Source: an uncultured Sphingobacteriales bacterium
Lineage (GTDB): Bacteria; Bacteroidota; Bacteroidia; Chitinophagales; Chitinophagaceae
DNA: 27,756 bases
NCBI GenBank assembly: GCA_946479435.1
Contig: CAMLFX010000038.1
Location: forward strand, 1 to 27,756
Reading direction: 5' to 3'
The translations under genes and the position numbers were made by a program. Position 1 is the stretch's first letter; each line of letters starts with the position of its first letter. The notes under the pieces were generated by a model. That model did not search any database and was not told where the DNA came from. It worked only from the letters and a program-made list of their open reading frames with translations. This document shows, piece after piece, positions 1 through 7,624 of the stretch.

Positions 1-2
1 AA

Positions 3-1100
3 TTATTCTCCGTTGTAACTGTGTCCCATCCATATAGCGCCACCAATGCTATCGCGGCTGGCGCCTGTGGCTTGGCTAAGCGTGTTGGTTTCTTCTCTCC
101 ATCTTAGTGCACCAATCAAGGCCATTACCAATGCCTCTTTGAAATTGGCAACCTGCTCGTAAGGCACTACAACATTTACATTAAGTGGGGTCAGCCTTTC
201 ACGCAGTTGTTCGGCAAGAAAATTATTAAGAGAGCCGCCACCGGTTGCTAAAAGGCTGGCGGTTTCTTTACCATGCGGGTATTTTTTTATGGCTTCAGCA
301 ATTTGTGTTACTATCATTTCAACCGTGGTACGTAGCAGGTCGTTAGTAGCTTCTTGAGAATCGATAAGCGGTGCTGATAATTTCATGCAGTATTCGTTGC
401 TCAAGGATTTTGATCCGCCCAGCTTATAATACTCTTCTGCATTTAATGCTTTTAGTATATCGGGTAATATTTTACCTGTCATGGCAATTTCACCTTCATA
501 GTCAAACTCTTTTCCTTCTCTTCTTGCCAGTGCATTCATAGGTTGGTTGGCAGGGCAAATATCGAAGGCTATAAATTTACTGCCATCTTTTACGGTCATG
601 TTTGCTATGCCACCGATATTCAACCAATAGTCGAAACTGCCGAACAATAGTTTATCTCCAATGGGTACAATAGGTGCACCTTGTCCCCCAAGGGCTATAT
701 CCATATTGCGCAGGTCGCTGATAACAGGTAGCCCTGTTAATGCTGCAATACTCGCGCCGTCGCCTATTTGTTTGGTGGTTTGGCTGGCAGGATCGTGAAA
801 GACAGTATGCCCGTGCGATGCAATAAAATGCACTTTATGGTGCAGGCTGTATTTATCAATAAAATGATTGATCTGCTCGCCCAGGTAGCGGCCATAAGCA
901 GTATCGAGTTTTAAAAAATCGACTAGCGGCGCATTAGGGGCATTGCGGAGCGCTTCTGCCATTTCCTTTTTGTATGGTGTACATTCACATTCTACTATAT
1001 CGAATTTCCATTGTCCGCGTGTTTCTTCAAGCGTTGTGAAAACTATATCCAATCCATCGAGCGAGCTACCCGACATTAAGCCTATTACATTGTAAACCAT
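3..1100 (-). CDS. anmK: Anhydro-N-acetylmuramic acid kinase
   Basis: This kinase cleaves the 1,6-anhydro ring of anhydro-MurNAc and phosphorylates the sugar with ATP to give MurNAc-6-phosphate, a cytoplasmic step of peptidoglycan recycling. The 365-residue product has the family's usual length. Visible marks are the N-terminal phosphate-binding motif GLMSGSSLDGLD, the ASHGHT block, the QIGDGASIA and GGQGAPIVP segments, LNIGGIANMT, the FDICPAN segment with the likely catalytic Asp, and LLATGGGSLN near the C-terminus. The gene is complete, its stop lying in the first five bases of the window. It diverges from the PaiB-like gene across about 60 bases. Assignment is by family motifs and is secure. 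Confidence 0.96.
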   Translation of the reverse strand: MVYNVIGLMSGSSLDGLDIVFTTLEETRGQWKFDIVECECTPYKKEMAEALRNAPNAPLVDFLKLDTAYGRYLGEQINHFIDKYSLHHKVHFIASHGHTVFHDPASQTTKQIGDGASIAALTGLPVISDLRNMDIALGGQGAPIVPIGDKLLFGSFDYWLNIGGIANMTVKDGSKFIAFDICPANQPMNALARREGKEFDYEGEIAMTGKILPDILKALNAEEYYKLGGSKSLSNEYCMKLSAPLIDSQEATNDLLRTTVEMIVTQIAEAIKKYPHGKETASLLATGGGSLNNFLAEQLRERLTPLNVNVVVPYEQVANFKEALVMALIGALRWREETNTLSQATGASRDSIGGAIWMGHSYNGE

Positions 1101-1162
1101 GCGTAAAAATAATTAAATGGTAGCTGTTTTATTGCGAAATTTGGCGGTAAGCGTATTATGAT

Positions 1163-1795
1163 ATGTATAGAATGCCTGAGTTCACAGAGCAAGACCATGC
1201 CAAAGTGTTGCATTTTATGAAGGAGCATCCTTTCGTGACATTGATTGGAAATGAAGAAGGCCGTAGTGTAGCTACCCAAGTACCGGTGTTATTAGAAGAG
1301 CGCAATGATAAATTGTACTTAAGGGCGCATATCATGCGGCAAACAGACCACTGCAAAGCATTTGAAAACAACAATGACGTGCTTGTGTTATTTACGGGCC
1401 CTCATTGCTATGTAAGTAGCAGCTGGTATAAGGAACGTAATATAGGCTCTACCTGGAACTATATGACCGTGCATGTGCGTGGTATTTTACACTTTACAGA
1501 TACTGCCACAACTGTGCAATTACTTACAGACCTTACCGATAAATATGAAGCCAGGCAAGAGCATAAAGAATTGGTAGCGGATATGCCTGCTGAGTATGTA
1601 AATGCAATGGTAAAAGCTATTGCCGGTTTTGAAATAGAAGTAAAGGAAATATACCCCATATTCAAACTAAGCCAAAACCGTAGCGATGAAAGCTATAAAA
1701 GCATAGTGACAAAGCTGGAAGCTGAGAACGATACAGATGCAGAAACGATTGCGGGGGAAATGATCAGCCGTAGGCCAGCTTTGTTCGATCTTTAA
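1163..1795 (+). CDS. PaiB-type FMN-binding split-barrel protein
   Basis: The 210-residue product matches the PaiB / FMN-binding negative transcriptional regulator family. It opens with the typical short Tyr-Pro-Phe start (MYRMPEF), followed by a helix and the strand HPFVTLIG, then VATQVPVLLEE, the LRAHIMRQTDH segment and CYVSSSWY, which line the flavin pocket in relatives. Known members bind FMN as dimers. The name comes from Bacillus PaiB, which represses sporulation and protease genes, but most Bacteroidota homologues have no tested role, so flavin binding is better supported than regulation. ATG 1163 is chosen because MYxxP is the conserved family beginning. A bidirectional hairpin follows. 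Confidence 0.88.
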   Translation: MYRMPEFTEQDHAKVLHFMKEHPFVTLIGNEEGRSVATQVPVLLEERNDKLYLRAHIMRQTDHCKAFENNNDVLVLFTGPHCYVSSSWYKERNIGSTWNYMTVHVRGILHFTDTATTVQLLTDLTDKYEARQEHKELVADMPAEYVNAMVKAIAGFEIEVKEIYPIFKLSQNRSDESYKSIVTKLEAENDTDAETIAGEMISRRPALFDL

Positions 1796-1827
1796 GGTTA
1801 TAAGCGCAATTATTTCTACATAAAAGC

Positions 1828-1858
1828 AAATAGCCCACGCTTTATAGCGGGGCTATTT
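1828..1858. terminator. Bidirectional intrinsic terminator
   Basis: A near-perfect hairpin: AAATAGCCC, one unpaired A, CGCT, loop TTAT, AGCG, then GGGCTATTT. It sits between the convergent PaiB-like gene and the lmo0937-type gene. A/T runs on both sides mean it could stop transcription in both directions. Confidence 0.8.
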
Positions 1859-1884
1859 AAAGTTACTTTGAAATATATCTTGTT

Positions 1885-2037
1885 CTATACAGAACCGCGC
1901 CTGATGAAGCCAAGCAACAGTGAAATGATTGCAATAACAAGTAAAACGTGTATGATGCTGCCTGCATGCCATACAAATGCGCCTAATAACCACCCTATAA
2001 CTAATATTACAGCGATGATGTATAATAATGACCTCAT
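1885..2037 (-). CDS. lmo0937-type small membrane protein
   Basis: A 50-residue frame, MRSLLYIIAVILVIGWLLG onward, ending FIRRGSV. It has two hydrophobic segments (about residues 4-22 and 28-44) separated by WHAGSIIH and a short basic end. The pattern of an aliphatic first helix, WLLG, a central glycine, an IHxLLVIAII helix and a basic tail is that of the lmo0937 family (DUF5670), small inner-membrane proteins of unknown function that are widespread in Bacteroidota and often stress-linked. The frame fills an otherwise empty 300-base gap and its stop lies just beyond the shared hairpin. No convincing promoter match was found upstream. The family call is from memory of the pattern, not a search. 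Confidence 0.8.
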   Translation of the reverse strand: MRSLLYIIAVILVIGWLLGAFVWHAGSIIHVLLVIAIISLLLGFIRRGSV

Positions 2038-2144
2038 GATTTAATAGTTTTTTGGTTCATTACACATCTTTAAAATATTATGCCAGCCTTGGGCATTGAT
2101 TTCCAATAGTAAGTTGAAAATTGAGTAATTTAGTGCGTTATACC

Positions 2145-3089
2145 ATGGCTGAACAACAAAAACAAAGTCTTACTTTAAGAATTACTATCACACTGGCATT
2201 CATAGCAATATGCGCAGTTGTATTTTATTTTTATAAGAAAGATAAGAAACAGGATGAGTATGATTACTATGCATATTTTAATGATGTAAAAGGTTTAGCT
2301 CCCTCATCCGAAGTTCAGATAAATGGTGTACGTGTGGGTAAAATATCGGATGTAGAATTTACTGAACAACGTACCTTAAAAGTTATCATTACTACTCAGA
2401 AAGGCATACAATTGCCTGAAGGTACAGTTGCATCGTTATCTTCAGGGGGAATGACAGGTGATAAAATAGTGAAATTGCTGCCTGGTAAAGGGCCGGCTAT
2501 ATTGCCAGACAAATCGACACTTGTCACCAATCTCGATACAAGTGTTTTGCCTATGTCTGTTCGCATAACGCCAATGATAGAGGCAACCAAATTTATGTTA
2601 CGCAGTTCCGATTCTGCCTTAACTAACTTTAACCTGTTCATGCGTTCAGGGCTTATCAGTTCCACCGCCGCTTATCTTATTCATATTGAAAAGGAAACAC
2701 GCAGTTACGCAGTATTATCAGAAAAAGTAAATGCTAACTCAAGTGAAATAGCCCGGCAGATAAGAGATGCAGGTGAGTCATCAAGCAAAATGGCCAATAA
2801 CTTTAAAGATGTTGGTACCAAAATAAAACAAGCGGAACAAAGTACACAAAGCCTGGCCAATAAAAATCTTGTAGCTAATGTAAAGCAATTGCAAAGCACA
2901 TTTGCAGCATTGGGTAACAGCTTTGGTAAAATGAATAAGTCTGAAGGTTCTTTAGGTAAACTGGTTAATGATAAGAAAGGCTATAACAGCACAAGCTCTT
3001 CGCTGGATACCTTGAACAGCAATATGAAAGCTACTTACGATGATCCTCCGGGCTTTACCATTTTTGGTAGCAGTAAAAAGAAAAAGTAA
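2145..3089 (+). CDS. MCE/MlaD family lipid-transport protein
   Basis: This is a membrane-anchored periplasmic protein of the MCE (MlaD) family, which shuttles phospholipids or other hydrophobic molecules between the membranes, usually with an ABC permease and ATPase. The 314-residue product has one N-terminal membrane helix (about residues 8-29) followed by a lysine-rich stop. A single MCE domain follows (about 35-120), with YFNDVKGLAPSSEVQINGVRVGKI and the SGGMTGDKIVKLLPG block. The remaining 190 residues are Ser/Lys/Asn-rich and probably coiled. The frame runs upstream to a TTG at 2121, but ATG 2145 gives a normal anchor. No MlaE or MlaF partner is beside it. It converges on the barrel gene with a 2-base gap. 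Confidence 0.88.
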   Translation: MAEQQKQSLTLRITITLAFIAICAVVFYFYKKDKKQDEYDYYAYFNDVKGLAPSSEVQINGVRVGKISDVEFTEQRTLKVIITTQKGIQLPEGTVASLSSGGMTGDKIVKLLPGKGPAILPDKSTLVTNLDTSVLPMSVRITPMIEATKFMLRSSDSALTNFNLFMRSGLISSTAAYLIHIEKETRSYAVLSEKVNANSSEIARQIRDAGESSSKMANNFKDVGTKIKQAEQSTQSLANKNLVANVKQLQSTFAALGNSFGKMNKSEGSLGKLVNDKKGYNSTSSSLDTLNSNMKATYDDPPGFTIFGSSKKKK

Positions 3090-3091
3090 CA

Positions 3092-3775
3092 CTAAAAGTT
3101 ACCAAACACATATACGAAGCGTAAGGCAACTACATTGTTGAATTGCTGACCGTTTCCGGCACCGCCGCCGCCGCTGCGGCCAAGGCCAAAAGGAACATCG
3201 GTACGAACCGGTAATATGGAATAGCTGAAACGTGCATTTATAAAAAAGCCTTTCCACACATGTATATTGGCATTCAGCAAAAATGATAAGTCAGTTTTTT
3301 TGAATGGGTGATTATCAACGTCGAAATCGTAAGTAGGTTGTGTTTCTACCTTTTCTTCAGCACTTATCAACCGCCCATAGGCAAGCCCGGCGCCAAAATG
3401 ATTTTTATGTCCATCAACATAATACAGGCAAACAGGTATTTCTGCATAATTTAGTTTCAGGCTATAATCTATAAGATTTATTCCTGGTACACCCGATGGC
3501 TTAGGTTTGCCGGAAGCACCTTTTTGCGCATAAGATATTTCGAGACTGGCCGCAAAATCACTGCCGAATTTTGTATACACAATGCCACCCACGTTAAAGC
3601 CTACTTTGCCGTAACCAGCATAGTTATCACCATCTACTTGCGTGAAGTTTAAACCAAGCACGGGGCCTCCGTAAAAGGTATTTTCACTTTCCACATAATA
3701 GCTTTGTGCATTTGCCTTAATACAAGCTATGGTCATACAAGCTGCTACGGCTATTGTTATTCTGAAAGATTTCAT
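3092..3775 (-). CDS. PorT-like outer-membrane beta-barrel protein, copy A
   Basis: The 227-residue protein has a signal peptide (hydrophobic stretch ending in NAQS, cleavage near residue 24) and alternating strands typical of the outer-membrane beta-barrel family PF13568 (PorT-like). Family markers include FYGGPVLGLNFTQVDGDN, GYGKVGFNVGGIVY, SLEISYAQKG, NYAEIPVCLYY and a C-terminal aromatic end (VYVFGNF) as expected for barrel assembly. A glycine-rich loop (about residues 200-210) is local to this copy. It lies 32 bases after the thioesterase on the same strand and is probably co-transcribed. It is clearly a paralogue of the barrel protein at 4749-5450. Ligand or partner is unknown; true PorT acts in type IX secretion, but this is not shown to be PorT itself. 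Confidence 0.82.
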   Translation of the reverse strand: MKSFRITIAVAACMTIACIKANAQSYYVESENTFYGGPVLGLNFTQVDGDNYAGYGKVGFNVGGIVYTKFGSDFAASLEISYAQKGASGKPKPSGVPGINLIDYSLKLNYAEIPVCLYYVDGHKNHFGAGLAYGRLISAEEKVETQPTYDFDVDNHPFKKTDLSFLLNANIHVWKGFFINARFSYSILPVRTDVPFGLGRSGGGGAGNGQQFNNVVALRFVYVFGNF

Positions 3776-3807
3776 CTCGATTCTATACTTAATTAACGCG
3801 TATGGAA

Positions 3808-4230
3808 TTATAAAATTGTACCCGGCAGCGCACCCTCTACCTTACGTATGGCTTCCTTTATTTCATCAGGTATCAGTACCGCCGCTTTGTTTTTAAAATC
3901 GTAAGCAACAATTACATCTTTTGCAATGGCAGCCAACTCATTTTCATGGTCAAATATACGGTGTATCAGCCCAAAGCTGCTGTTTTTAATAAAGTCGATA
4001 CTCGCTTCCACCCGTATATCTCCGGGATAATAAAGTGGTTTTTTAAAATCACATTTTGCCGACGCTAATACAGGCCCCACGCCCATGTTGCTATGCAGTT
4101 GCGTTAGCCCTATCACTTCCCAATAGTTTATGCGCGATGCTTGTGTATATTTAAAGTAAGACACATTGTTAATGTGTCCGAACATGTCCATTTCACTCCA
4201 GTCGAGCTTGATATTTAATTGTACCGGCAT
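3808..4230 (-). CDS. 4HBT hotdog-fold acyl-CoA thioesterase
   Basis: A 140-residue hotdog-fold protein of the 4-hydroxybenzoyl-CoA thioesterase / YbgC group, which hydrolyses acyl-CoA thioesters in the cytoplasm. The N-terminal signature LDWSEMDMFGHINNVSYFKY contains the catalytic Asp and the GHINNxxY turn. Later segments PLYYPGDIRVEASIDFI and GLIHRIFD form the central sheet. Length fits the family. Substrate cannot be read from the sequence. It is the first gene of a probable two-gene unit with the outer-membrane barrel and is preceded by a good TAnnTTTG element. Confidence 0.88.
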   Translation of the reverse strand: MPVQLNIKLDWSEMDMFGHINNVSYFKYTQASRINYWEVIGLTQLHSNMGVGPVLASAKCDFKKPLYYPGDIRVEASIDFIKNSSFGLIHRIFDHENELAAIAKDVIVAYDFKNKAAVLIPDEIKEAIRKVEGALPGTIL

Positions 4231-4256
4231 ATACTTTTTTTAATACTTATAGTAGG

Positions 4257-4264
4257 CAAAACTA
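4257..4264 (-). promoter_or_regulatory. Candidate -7 element for thioesterase unit
   Basis: On the minus strand this reads TAGTTTTG, an exact match to the Bacteroidota TAnnTTTG -7 element, 27 bases before the thioesterase ATG. No TTTG element at the -33 position is evident. Confidence 0.5.
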
Positions 4265-4295
4265 TTATAACTTAGTGTATAAATAATTGCAGGGG

Positions 4296-4745
4296 ATGAA
4301 AAGTATGTACGGTAGTCCCGTATCGAGAGAGTTGTTGCAGCGTATTGATGCTTTGCAAAACGACGCCCCTAGGCAATGGGGTAAAATGAATGTGTCGCAA
4401 ATGCTGGCCCATTGCTGCGTACCCCTTGAGATATCTTTAGGAGATAAGAAAAGTAGTATTTCTGTTTTAGGCAAGCTGTTTGGTAGTATTGCAAAAAAAC
4501 AATTATTGCACGATAGGCCCTTTAAACAGGGCATACCTACCGACAAAAGCTTTATAATAAATGGAACTCCCCACTTCGATACTGAAAAACAAAAACTAAA
4601 ATCGCTGGTTAAGCGCTTTTCAGATACGGAACCTTATCTGTTTGATGGGCGTAAACATCCGTTTTTCGGTACAATGAACTATTTGGAATGGAGTAATCTA
4701 ACTTATAAGCACCTTGACCACCACCTGCGCCAGTTCAATGGCTAG
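4296..4745 (+). CDS. DUF1569 (DinB-like) protein
   Basis: A 149-residue protein of the DUF1569 family, which belongs to the DinB/YfiT four-helix-bundle superfamily. Visible marks are RIDALQNDAPRQWGKMNVSQMLAHC near the N-terminus, and HPFFGTMNYLEWSNLTYKHLDHHLRQF at the end, giving three histidine sites in positions like the metal triad of DinB proteins. Function is not established; relatives are often thought to be thiol-dependent transferases. The frame opens at a TTG (4287); ATG 4296 or ATG 4305 are more likely, and an AGGGG run at 4291-4295 would suit the latter. The gene converges with the second barrel gene, 3 bases apart. Confidence 0.78.
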   Translation: MKSMYGSPVSRELLQRIDALQNDAPRQWGKMNVSQMLAHCCVPLEISLGDKKSSISVLGKLFGSIAKKQLLHDRPFKQGIPTDKSFIINGTPHFDTEKQKLKSLVKRFSDTEPYLFDGRKHPFFGTMNYLEWSNLTYKHLDHHLRQFNG

Positions 4746-4748
4746 CCT

Positions 4749-5450
4749 CTATTTGTTGAATAGGTACATCAAACGAAGTACATATAGATTATTGTACTGG
4801 TTTTGGCGAATGTAATTTACATAGCGATCATCGCGATCTCGTATAGAAATCAGGGAATATTGAAACCTTACGTTTAAAAATAAGCCGCCAACCAGTTTCA
4901 GGTTGCAGCCCACCAGCACATTTAAGTCTGATTTCCGAAAGGGGTAAGACGATGTAGGGTCTGTTTCGGGCGACAAAGTCGGATTTGTTACCAGGTCTTC
5001 TTTAGAGGAGATAAGTTGTGAATATGAAAAGCCGGCGCCGAAATTGCTCTTCCTTTTATCGAAATAGTTGATCATTATGGGTATTTCAGCATAATTAAGG
5101 TCGATATTATACTTCTGTATCCTTATAGGCGAACCTGCCAGCGGGTCATTATATGGGGTTACTTGTTCTTTATGGGCGCGGCTGCCTTTTTGTACAAATA
5201 ATATTTCCATGCTGGCCGCCAGTTTATTGGCAAGGTGGGCATATACAATACCCCCTACATTAGCCCCCACTTTATGATACCCGGCAAAATTGTCGCCATC
5301 TACCTGTGTAAAATTACCACCTGCTACAAGGCCGCCATAAAACAACCTGGGTACATCTTCGTAATAACTTTGGGCACGGCCGGCTAAAGACAAAACACAC
5401 AGGGAAAAGGTAAAAGCCACAAATGCTACTAATTTTCTAACTTTAGCCAT
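4749..5450 (-). CDS. PorT-like outer-membrane beta-barrel protein, copy B
   Basis: A 233-residue secreted barrel protein with a signal peptide ending in GRAQS (about residue 27). It shares the block FYGGxVxGxNFTQVDGDNxAGYxKVGxNVGGIVY with the protein at 3092-3775, plus ASMEILFVQKG, NYAEIPIMINYF and FGAGFSYSQLISS. The copies differ in the surface-loop regions, and this one lacks the glycine-rich loop. The C-terminus LMYLFNK is strand-like and fits barrel insertion. The ATG lies only 17 bases from that of the divergent gene at 5468, so its promoter must lie inside that gene. Substrate or partner unknown. Confidence 0.82.
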   Translation of the reverse strand: MAKVRKLVAFVAFTFSLCVLSLAGRAQSYYEDVPRLFYGGLVAGGNFTQVDGDNFAGYHKVGANVGGIVYAHLANKLAASMEILFVQKGSRAHKEQVTPYNDPLAGSPIRIQKYNIDLNYAEIPIMINYFDKRKSNFGAGFSYSQLISSKEDLVTNPTLSPETDPTSSYPFRKSDLNVLVGCNLKLVGGLFLNVRFQYSLISIRDRDDRYVNYIRQNQYNNLYVLRLMYLFNK

Positions 5451-5467
5451 CGAAACCGGAATTGCAA

Positions 5468-5782
5468 ATGAGCTTCAAATATACGCCAAATACACTGAAG
5501 AAACTGGAACAGCTCTTTGAAGAAGCGCGCTACATAATACGTTATGAAAAAGGAAATTTCAACTCAGGCTACTGTATTCTGGAAGAGCGAAGGGTGGTTG
5601 TGATTAATAGATTTTTAAGTATAGAAGGTCGTATCAACGCCCTAATTGAAATATTGCCTGTTATTGTGGTGAAGGAAGAAGAATTGAGCGGGGAAATGCT
5701 GAAATGGTACAAGCAGCTTAGCGAGCAATCTGCTACGGGCGGCAGCAACGATTCTTCTTTACAAACTGAAATGGACCTATAA
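5468..5782 (+). CDS. Conserved small protein of unknown function
   Basis: A 104-residue soluble protein that I cannot assign to a named family with certainty. It starts MSFKYTPNTLKKLEQLFEEA, continues through YIIRYEKGNFNSGYCILEERRVVVINRFLSIEGRINALIEIL, and ends in an acidic, Ser/Gly-rich tail. The pattern of an N-terminal helix, a two-strand hairpin, then an amphipathic helix looks like a compact alpha/beta fold. The stop lies 2 bases before the GTG of the metallo-beta-lactamase-fold gene, so the two are almost certainly translated together and may act together. An in-frame TTG (5462) precedes the ATG chosen here. Confidence 0.72.
   Translation: MSFKYTPNTLKKLEQLFEEARYIIRYEKGNFNSGYCILEERRVVVINRFLSIEGRINALIEILPVIVVKEEELSGEMLKWYKQLSEQSATGGSNDSSLQTEMDL
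5476..5483 (-). promoter_or_regulatory. Candidate -7 element for barrel copy B
   Basis: The minus strand reads TATATTTG, an exact TAnnTTTG match, 25 bases before the ATG at 5450. It lies within the first codons of the divergent gene at 5468. A weak TAACTTTA at 5438-5445 could serve the opposite direction. Confidence 0.5.
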
Positions 5783-5784
5783 CC

Positions 5785-6549
5785 GTGAAGATAACTTTCC
5801 TTGGCACCGGTACATCGCAAGGGGTACCATTTATAGGGTGCGATTGCGCAGTATGTACATCGCCTGATAAACGTGACAACCGTTTACGTACGTCTGTATG
5901 GATAGAAACACCCGAAGCCAGTATTGTAATAGACAGCGGTCCCGATTTTCGTTACCAGATGCTGCGTGCCAATGTGCGCCGGCTGGATGCTATTATTTTT
6001 ACCCACGGCCATAAAGACCATACTGCCGGGCTGGATGATGTGCGGGCTTACAATTTCCACACAGGAAAGGCAATAGATATATATGCCAATACCGATACGC
6101 AGGAAGTATTAAAGCGTGAGTTTCAGTACATCTTCTCCAATCATAACTACCCGGGTATTCCGCAGGTTAATATGCATACCATAAATGGTGATGATACTTT
6201 TGAAATAAATGGCATACAAATAACGCCTATAAGAGTATTGCACTACAAGCTGGAGGTACTGGGCTTCAGGATTGGTGGTTTTACCTATATAACCGATGCA
6301 AATTATATTGCCCCTAATGAAGTGGATAAATTTCGCGGATGTGACGCACTGGTATTGAATGCCCTCCGCCACCAGGAGCATATTTCGCACTACACATTGC
6401 AGCAAGCTATTAAAGTAGCGCAGGAAGCGGAGGTGAAAGATGCATATTTTACCCATATAAGCCATCAGTTAGGCTTACATGCCGAAGTAGAAAGCCATTT
6501 ACCGCCCAATATGCACTTGGCATACGATGGGTTAGAGATTTATTTATGA
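5785..6549 (+). CDS. PhnP-like metallo-beta-lactamase-fold hydrolase
   Basis: A 254-residue cytoplasmic phosphodiesterase-type hydrolase. The metal-binding motif THGHKDH (H74, H76, D78, H79) is intact, with further ligands in the HISHQLG region and a buried Asp at ITDANYI. The N-terminus LGTGTSQGVPFIGCDCAVC, with its cysteine cluster, is typical of the PhnP / YycJ-like branch; PhnP itself acts on cyclic phosphodiesters in phosphonate use, but no phn genes are nearby, so the substrate is open. The start is GTG, forced by the upstream stop 2 bases earlier and by the family start MKITFLGTGTS. It is coupled to the small gene before it. Confidence 0.9.
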   Translation: MKITFLGTGTSQGVPFIGCDCAVCTSPDKRDNRLRTSVWIETPEASIVIDSGPDFRYQMLRANVRRLDAIIFTHGHKDHTAGLDDVRAYNFHTGKAIDIYANTDTQEVLKREFQYIFSNHNYPGIPQVNMHTINGDDTFEINGIQITPIRVLHYKLEVLGFRIGGFTYITDANYIAPNEVDKFRGCDALVLNALRHQEHISHYTLQQAIKVAQEAEVKDAYFTHISHQLGLHAEVESHLPPNMHLAYDGLEIYL

Positions 6550-6623
6550 TTTTTTTAGTATTTCACCATTAACTTTAATACCTCAAAAACAGTCTAACTA
6601 AGACATAATATCAAGACAAAAGA

Positions 6624-7151
6624 ATGAAAAAATTACTTTCAACCGTTTTATTGGCCTGTGGTGTGTACATGGCTTCAGCACAAGTGCCTGCTAATGAAAC
6701 GGTACAAATTGGACAAAAAGCACCTGAACTGGAATTTGCCAACCCCGCAGGTGAAACCCTTAAACTATCGGAAATAAACAAGGGTAGAGTAGTATTAATC
6801 GATTTCTGGGCATCATGGTGCCGCCCATGCCGTATGGCTAACCCAAAGCTGGTGAAGCTATACGATGAGTACAAAGACAAAAAAATAAAAGGCGCTAAGA
6901 AGGGCTTTACCATTCTGAGTGTGTCACTTGATCAAAATAAAGATGCGTGGGTTGCAGCGATAGATAAAGATAAACTGGCATGGCCTTACCACATGAGCGA
7001 TCTTGGCTCGTGGAACTCGAAAGCTGCGGAACTATATGGTGTACAGTATATACCACAAGCTTTTCTGGTTGGTGCAGACGGGAAAATAATAGGTAAATAC
7101 CAGTTTGCAGAGCAGGCAGAGGCCGATCTTCAAAAGATGATGAAGAACTAG
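6624..7151 (+). CDS. TlpA-like periplasmic thiol-disulfide oxidoreductase
   Basis: A 175-residue thioredoxin-fold protein exported by a signal peptide (MKKLLSTVLLACGVYMASAQ). The AhpC/TSA-like entry IGQKAPELEFANPAGETLKLSE leads to the active site FWASWCRPC (Cys66 and Cys69), and the cis-proline loop is YIPQAFLVG. Such proteins reduce or isomerise disulfides in the periplasm, for example in cytochrome c maturation, or handle peroxide stress. Length is normal. It stands alone, about 75 bases after the hydrolase and 100 before rpmE2; a weak TAACTTTA lies upstream. The partner protein cannot be named from sequence. Confidence 0.9.
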   Translation: MKKLLSTVLLACGVYMASAQVPANETVQIGQKAPELEFANPAGETLKLSEINKGRVVLIDFWASWCRPCRMANPKLVKLYDEYKDKKIKGAKKGFTILSVSLDQNKDAWVAAIDKDKLAWPYHMSDLGSWNSKAAELYGVQYIPQAFLVGADGKIIGKYQFAEQAEADLQKMMKN

Positions 7152-7168
7152 ATATTTATAGTTTTATT

Positions 7169-7199
7169 TTTGATAAATAAAGGTAAAGTGCTACCTTTG
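7169..7199 (+). promoter_or_regulatory. Bacteroidota-type promoter for rpmE2
   Basis: TTTG at 7169-7172, a 19-base spacer, then TACCTTTG at 7192-7199: a full match to the -33/-7 consensus of the Bacteroidota housekeeping sigma factor. Transcription would start near 7205, leaving a leader of about 45 bases. Confidence 0.78.
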
Positions 7200-7250
7200 C
7201 TGCCTCTAATTAAACGCATGGCCAAATCCATGCACAAAAAAACGCAAAAA

Positions 7251-7502
7251 ATGAGAAAAGATATTCATCCTAAAGGTTACCGTTTAGTTGTGTTCAAGGA
7301 TATGACCAACGATTTTACCTTCCTGACGCGCTCAACAGCTAATACGTCAGAAACTATTACATGGGAAGACGGTAACGAATACCCATTGGTAAAAGTCGAA
7401 ATCTCAAATACTTCGCACCCGTTCTATACCGGTAAAGCAATGTTCGTAGATACTGCAGGCCGTATCGAGAAATTCAACAACCGTTACAAAAAGAACAAAT
7501 AA
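7251..7502 (+). CDS. rpmE2: 50S ribosomal protein L31, type B
   Basis: The 83-residue protein of the large ribosomal subunit starts [18 protein letters not shown] and ends in a basic stretch (NNRYKKNK). It is the type B (C-minus) form: no CxxC zinc ribbon is present, and the [21 protein letters not shown] block is diagnostic. In bacteria with both forms the zinc-free one replaces the zinc-bound one under zinc limitation, but in many Bacteroidota type B is the only L31. The frame extends upstream to 7170, but ATG 7251 fits the family and lies downstream of the predicted transcription start. A strong terminator follows. Confidence 0.95.
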   Translation: MRKDIHPKGYRLVVFKDMTNDFTFLTRSTANTSETITWEDGNEYPLVKVEISNTSHPFYTGKAMFVDTAGRIEKFNNRYKKNK

Positions 7503-7533
7503 TAACTTATTCATAGTACTTGCTTTAAGCATT

Positions 7534-7561
7534 AAAAATCCCGACTTTTGTCGGGATTTTT
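7534..7561 (+). terminator. Intrinsic terminator after rpmE2
   Basis: AAAAATCCCGAC, loop TTTT, then GTCGGGATTTTT: a perfect 12-base-pair stem running into a T-rich tail. Confidence 0.9.
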
Positions 7562-7574
7562 TGTTTTATATACA

Positions 7575-7612
7575 TCGCCCGATCCCCGTTGCCGGGTTAC
7601 GAAGAGGGGCGA
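7575..7612 (+). other. Structured leader before GlmU-like gene
   Basis: TCGCCC (7575-7580) pairs with GGGCGA (7607-7612), enclosing a small hairpin, CCCG (7585-7588) with CGGG (7593-7596). It is GC-rich compared with its surroundings and ends 12 bases before the ATG at 7625. It could modulate translation; no known riboswitch class is recognised. Confidence 0.35.
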
Positions 7613-7624
7613 CATATCAACTAA

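Noticed and set aside
3150..3185. GCC-rich trinucleotide run read as a possible repeat element
   Set aside because: It encodes a glycine-rich loop of the barrel protein on the minus strand, so no separate element is needed.
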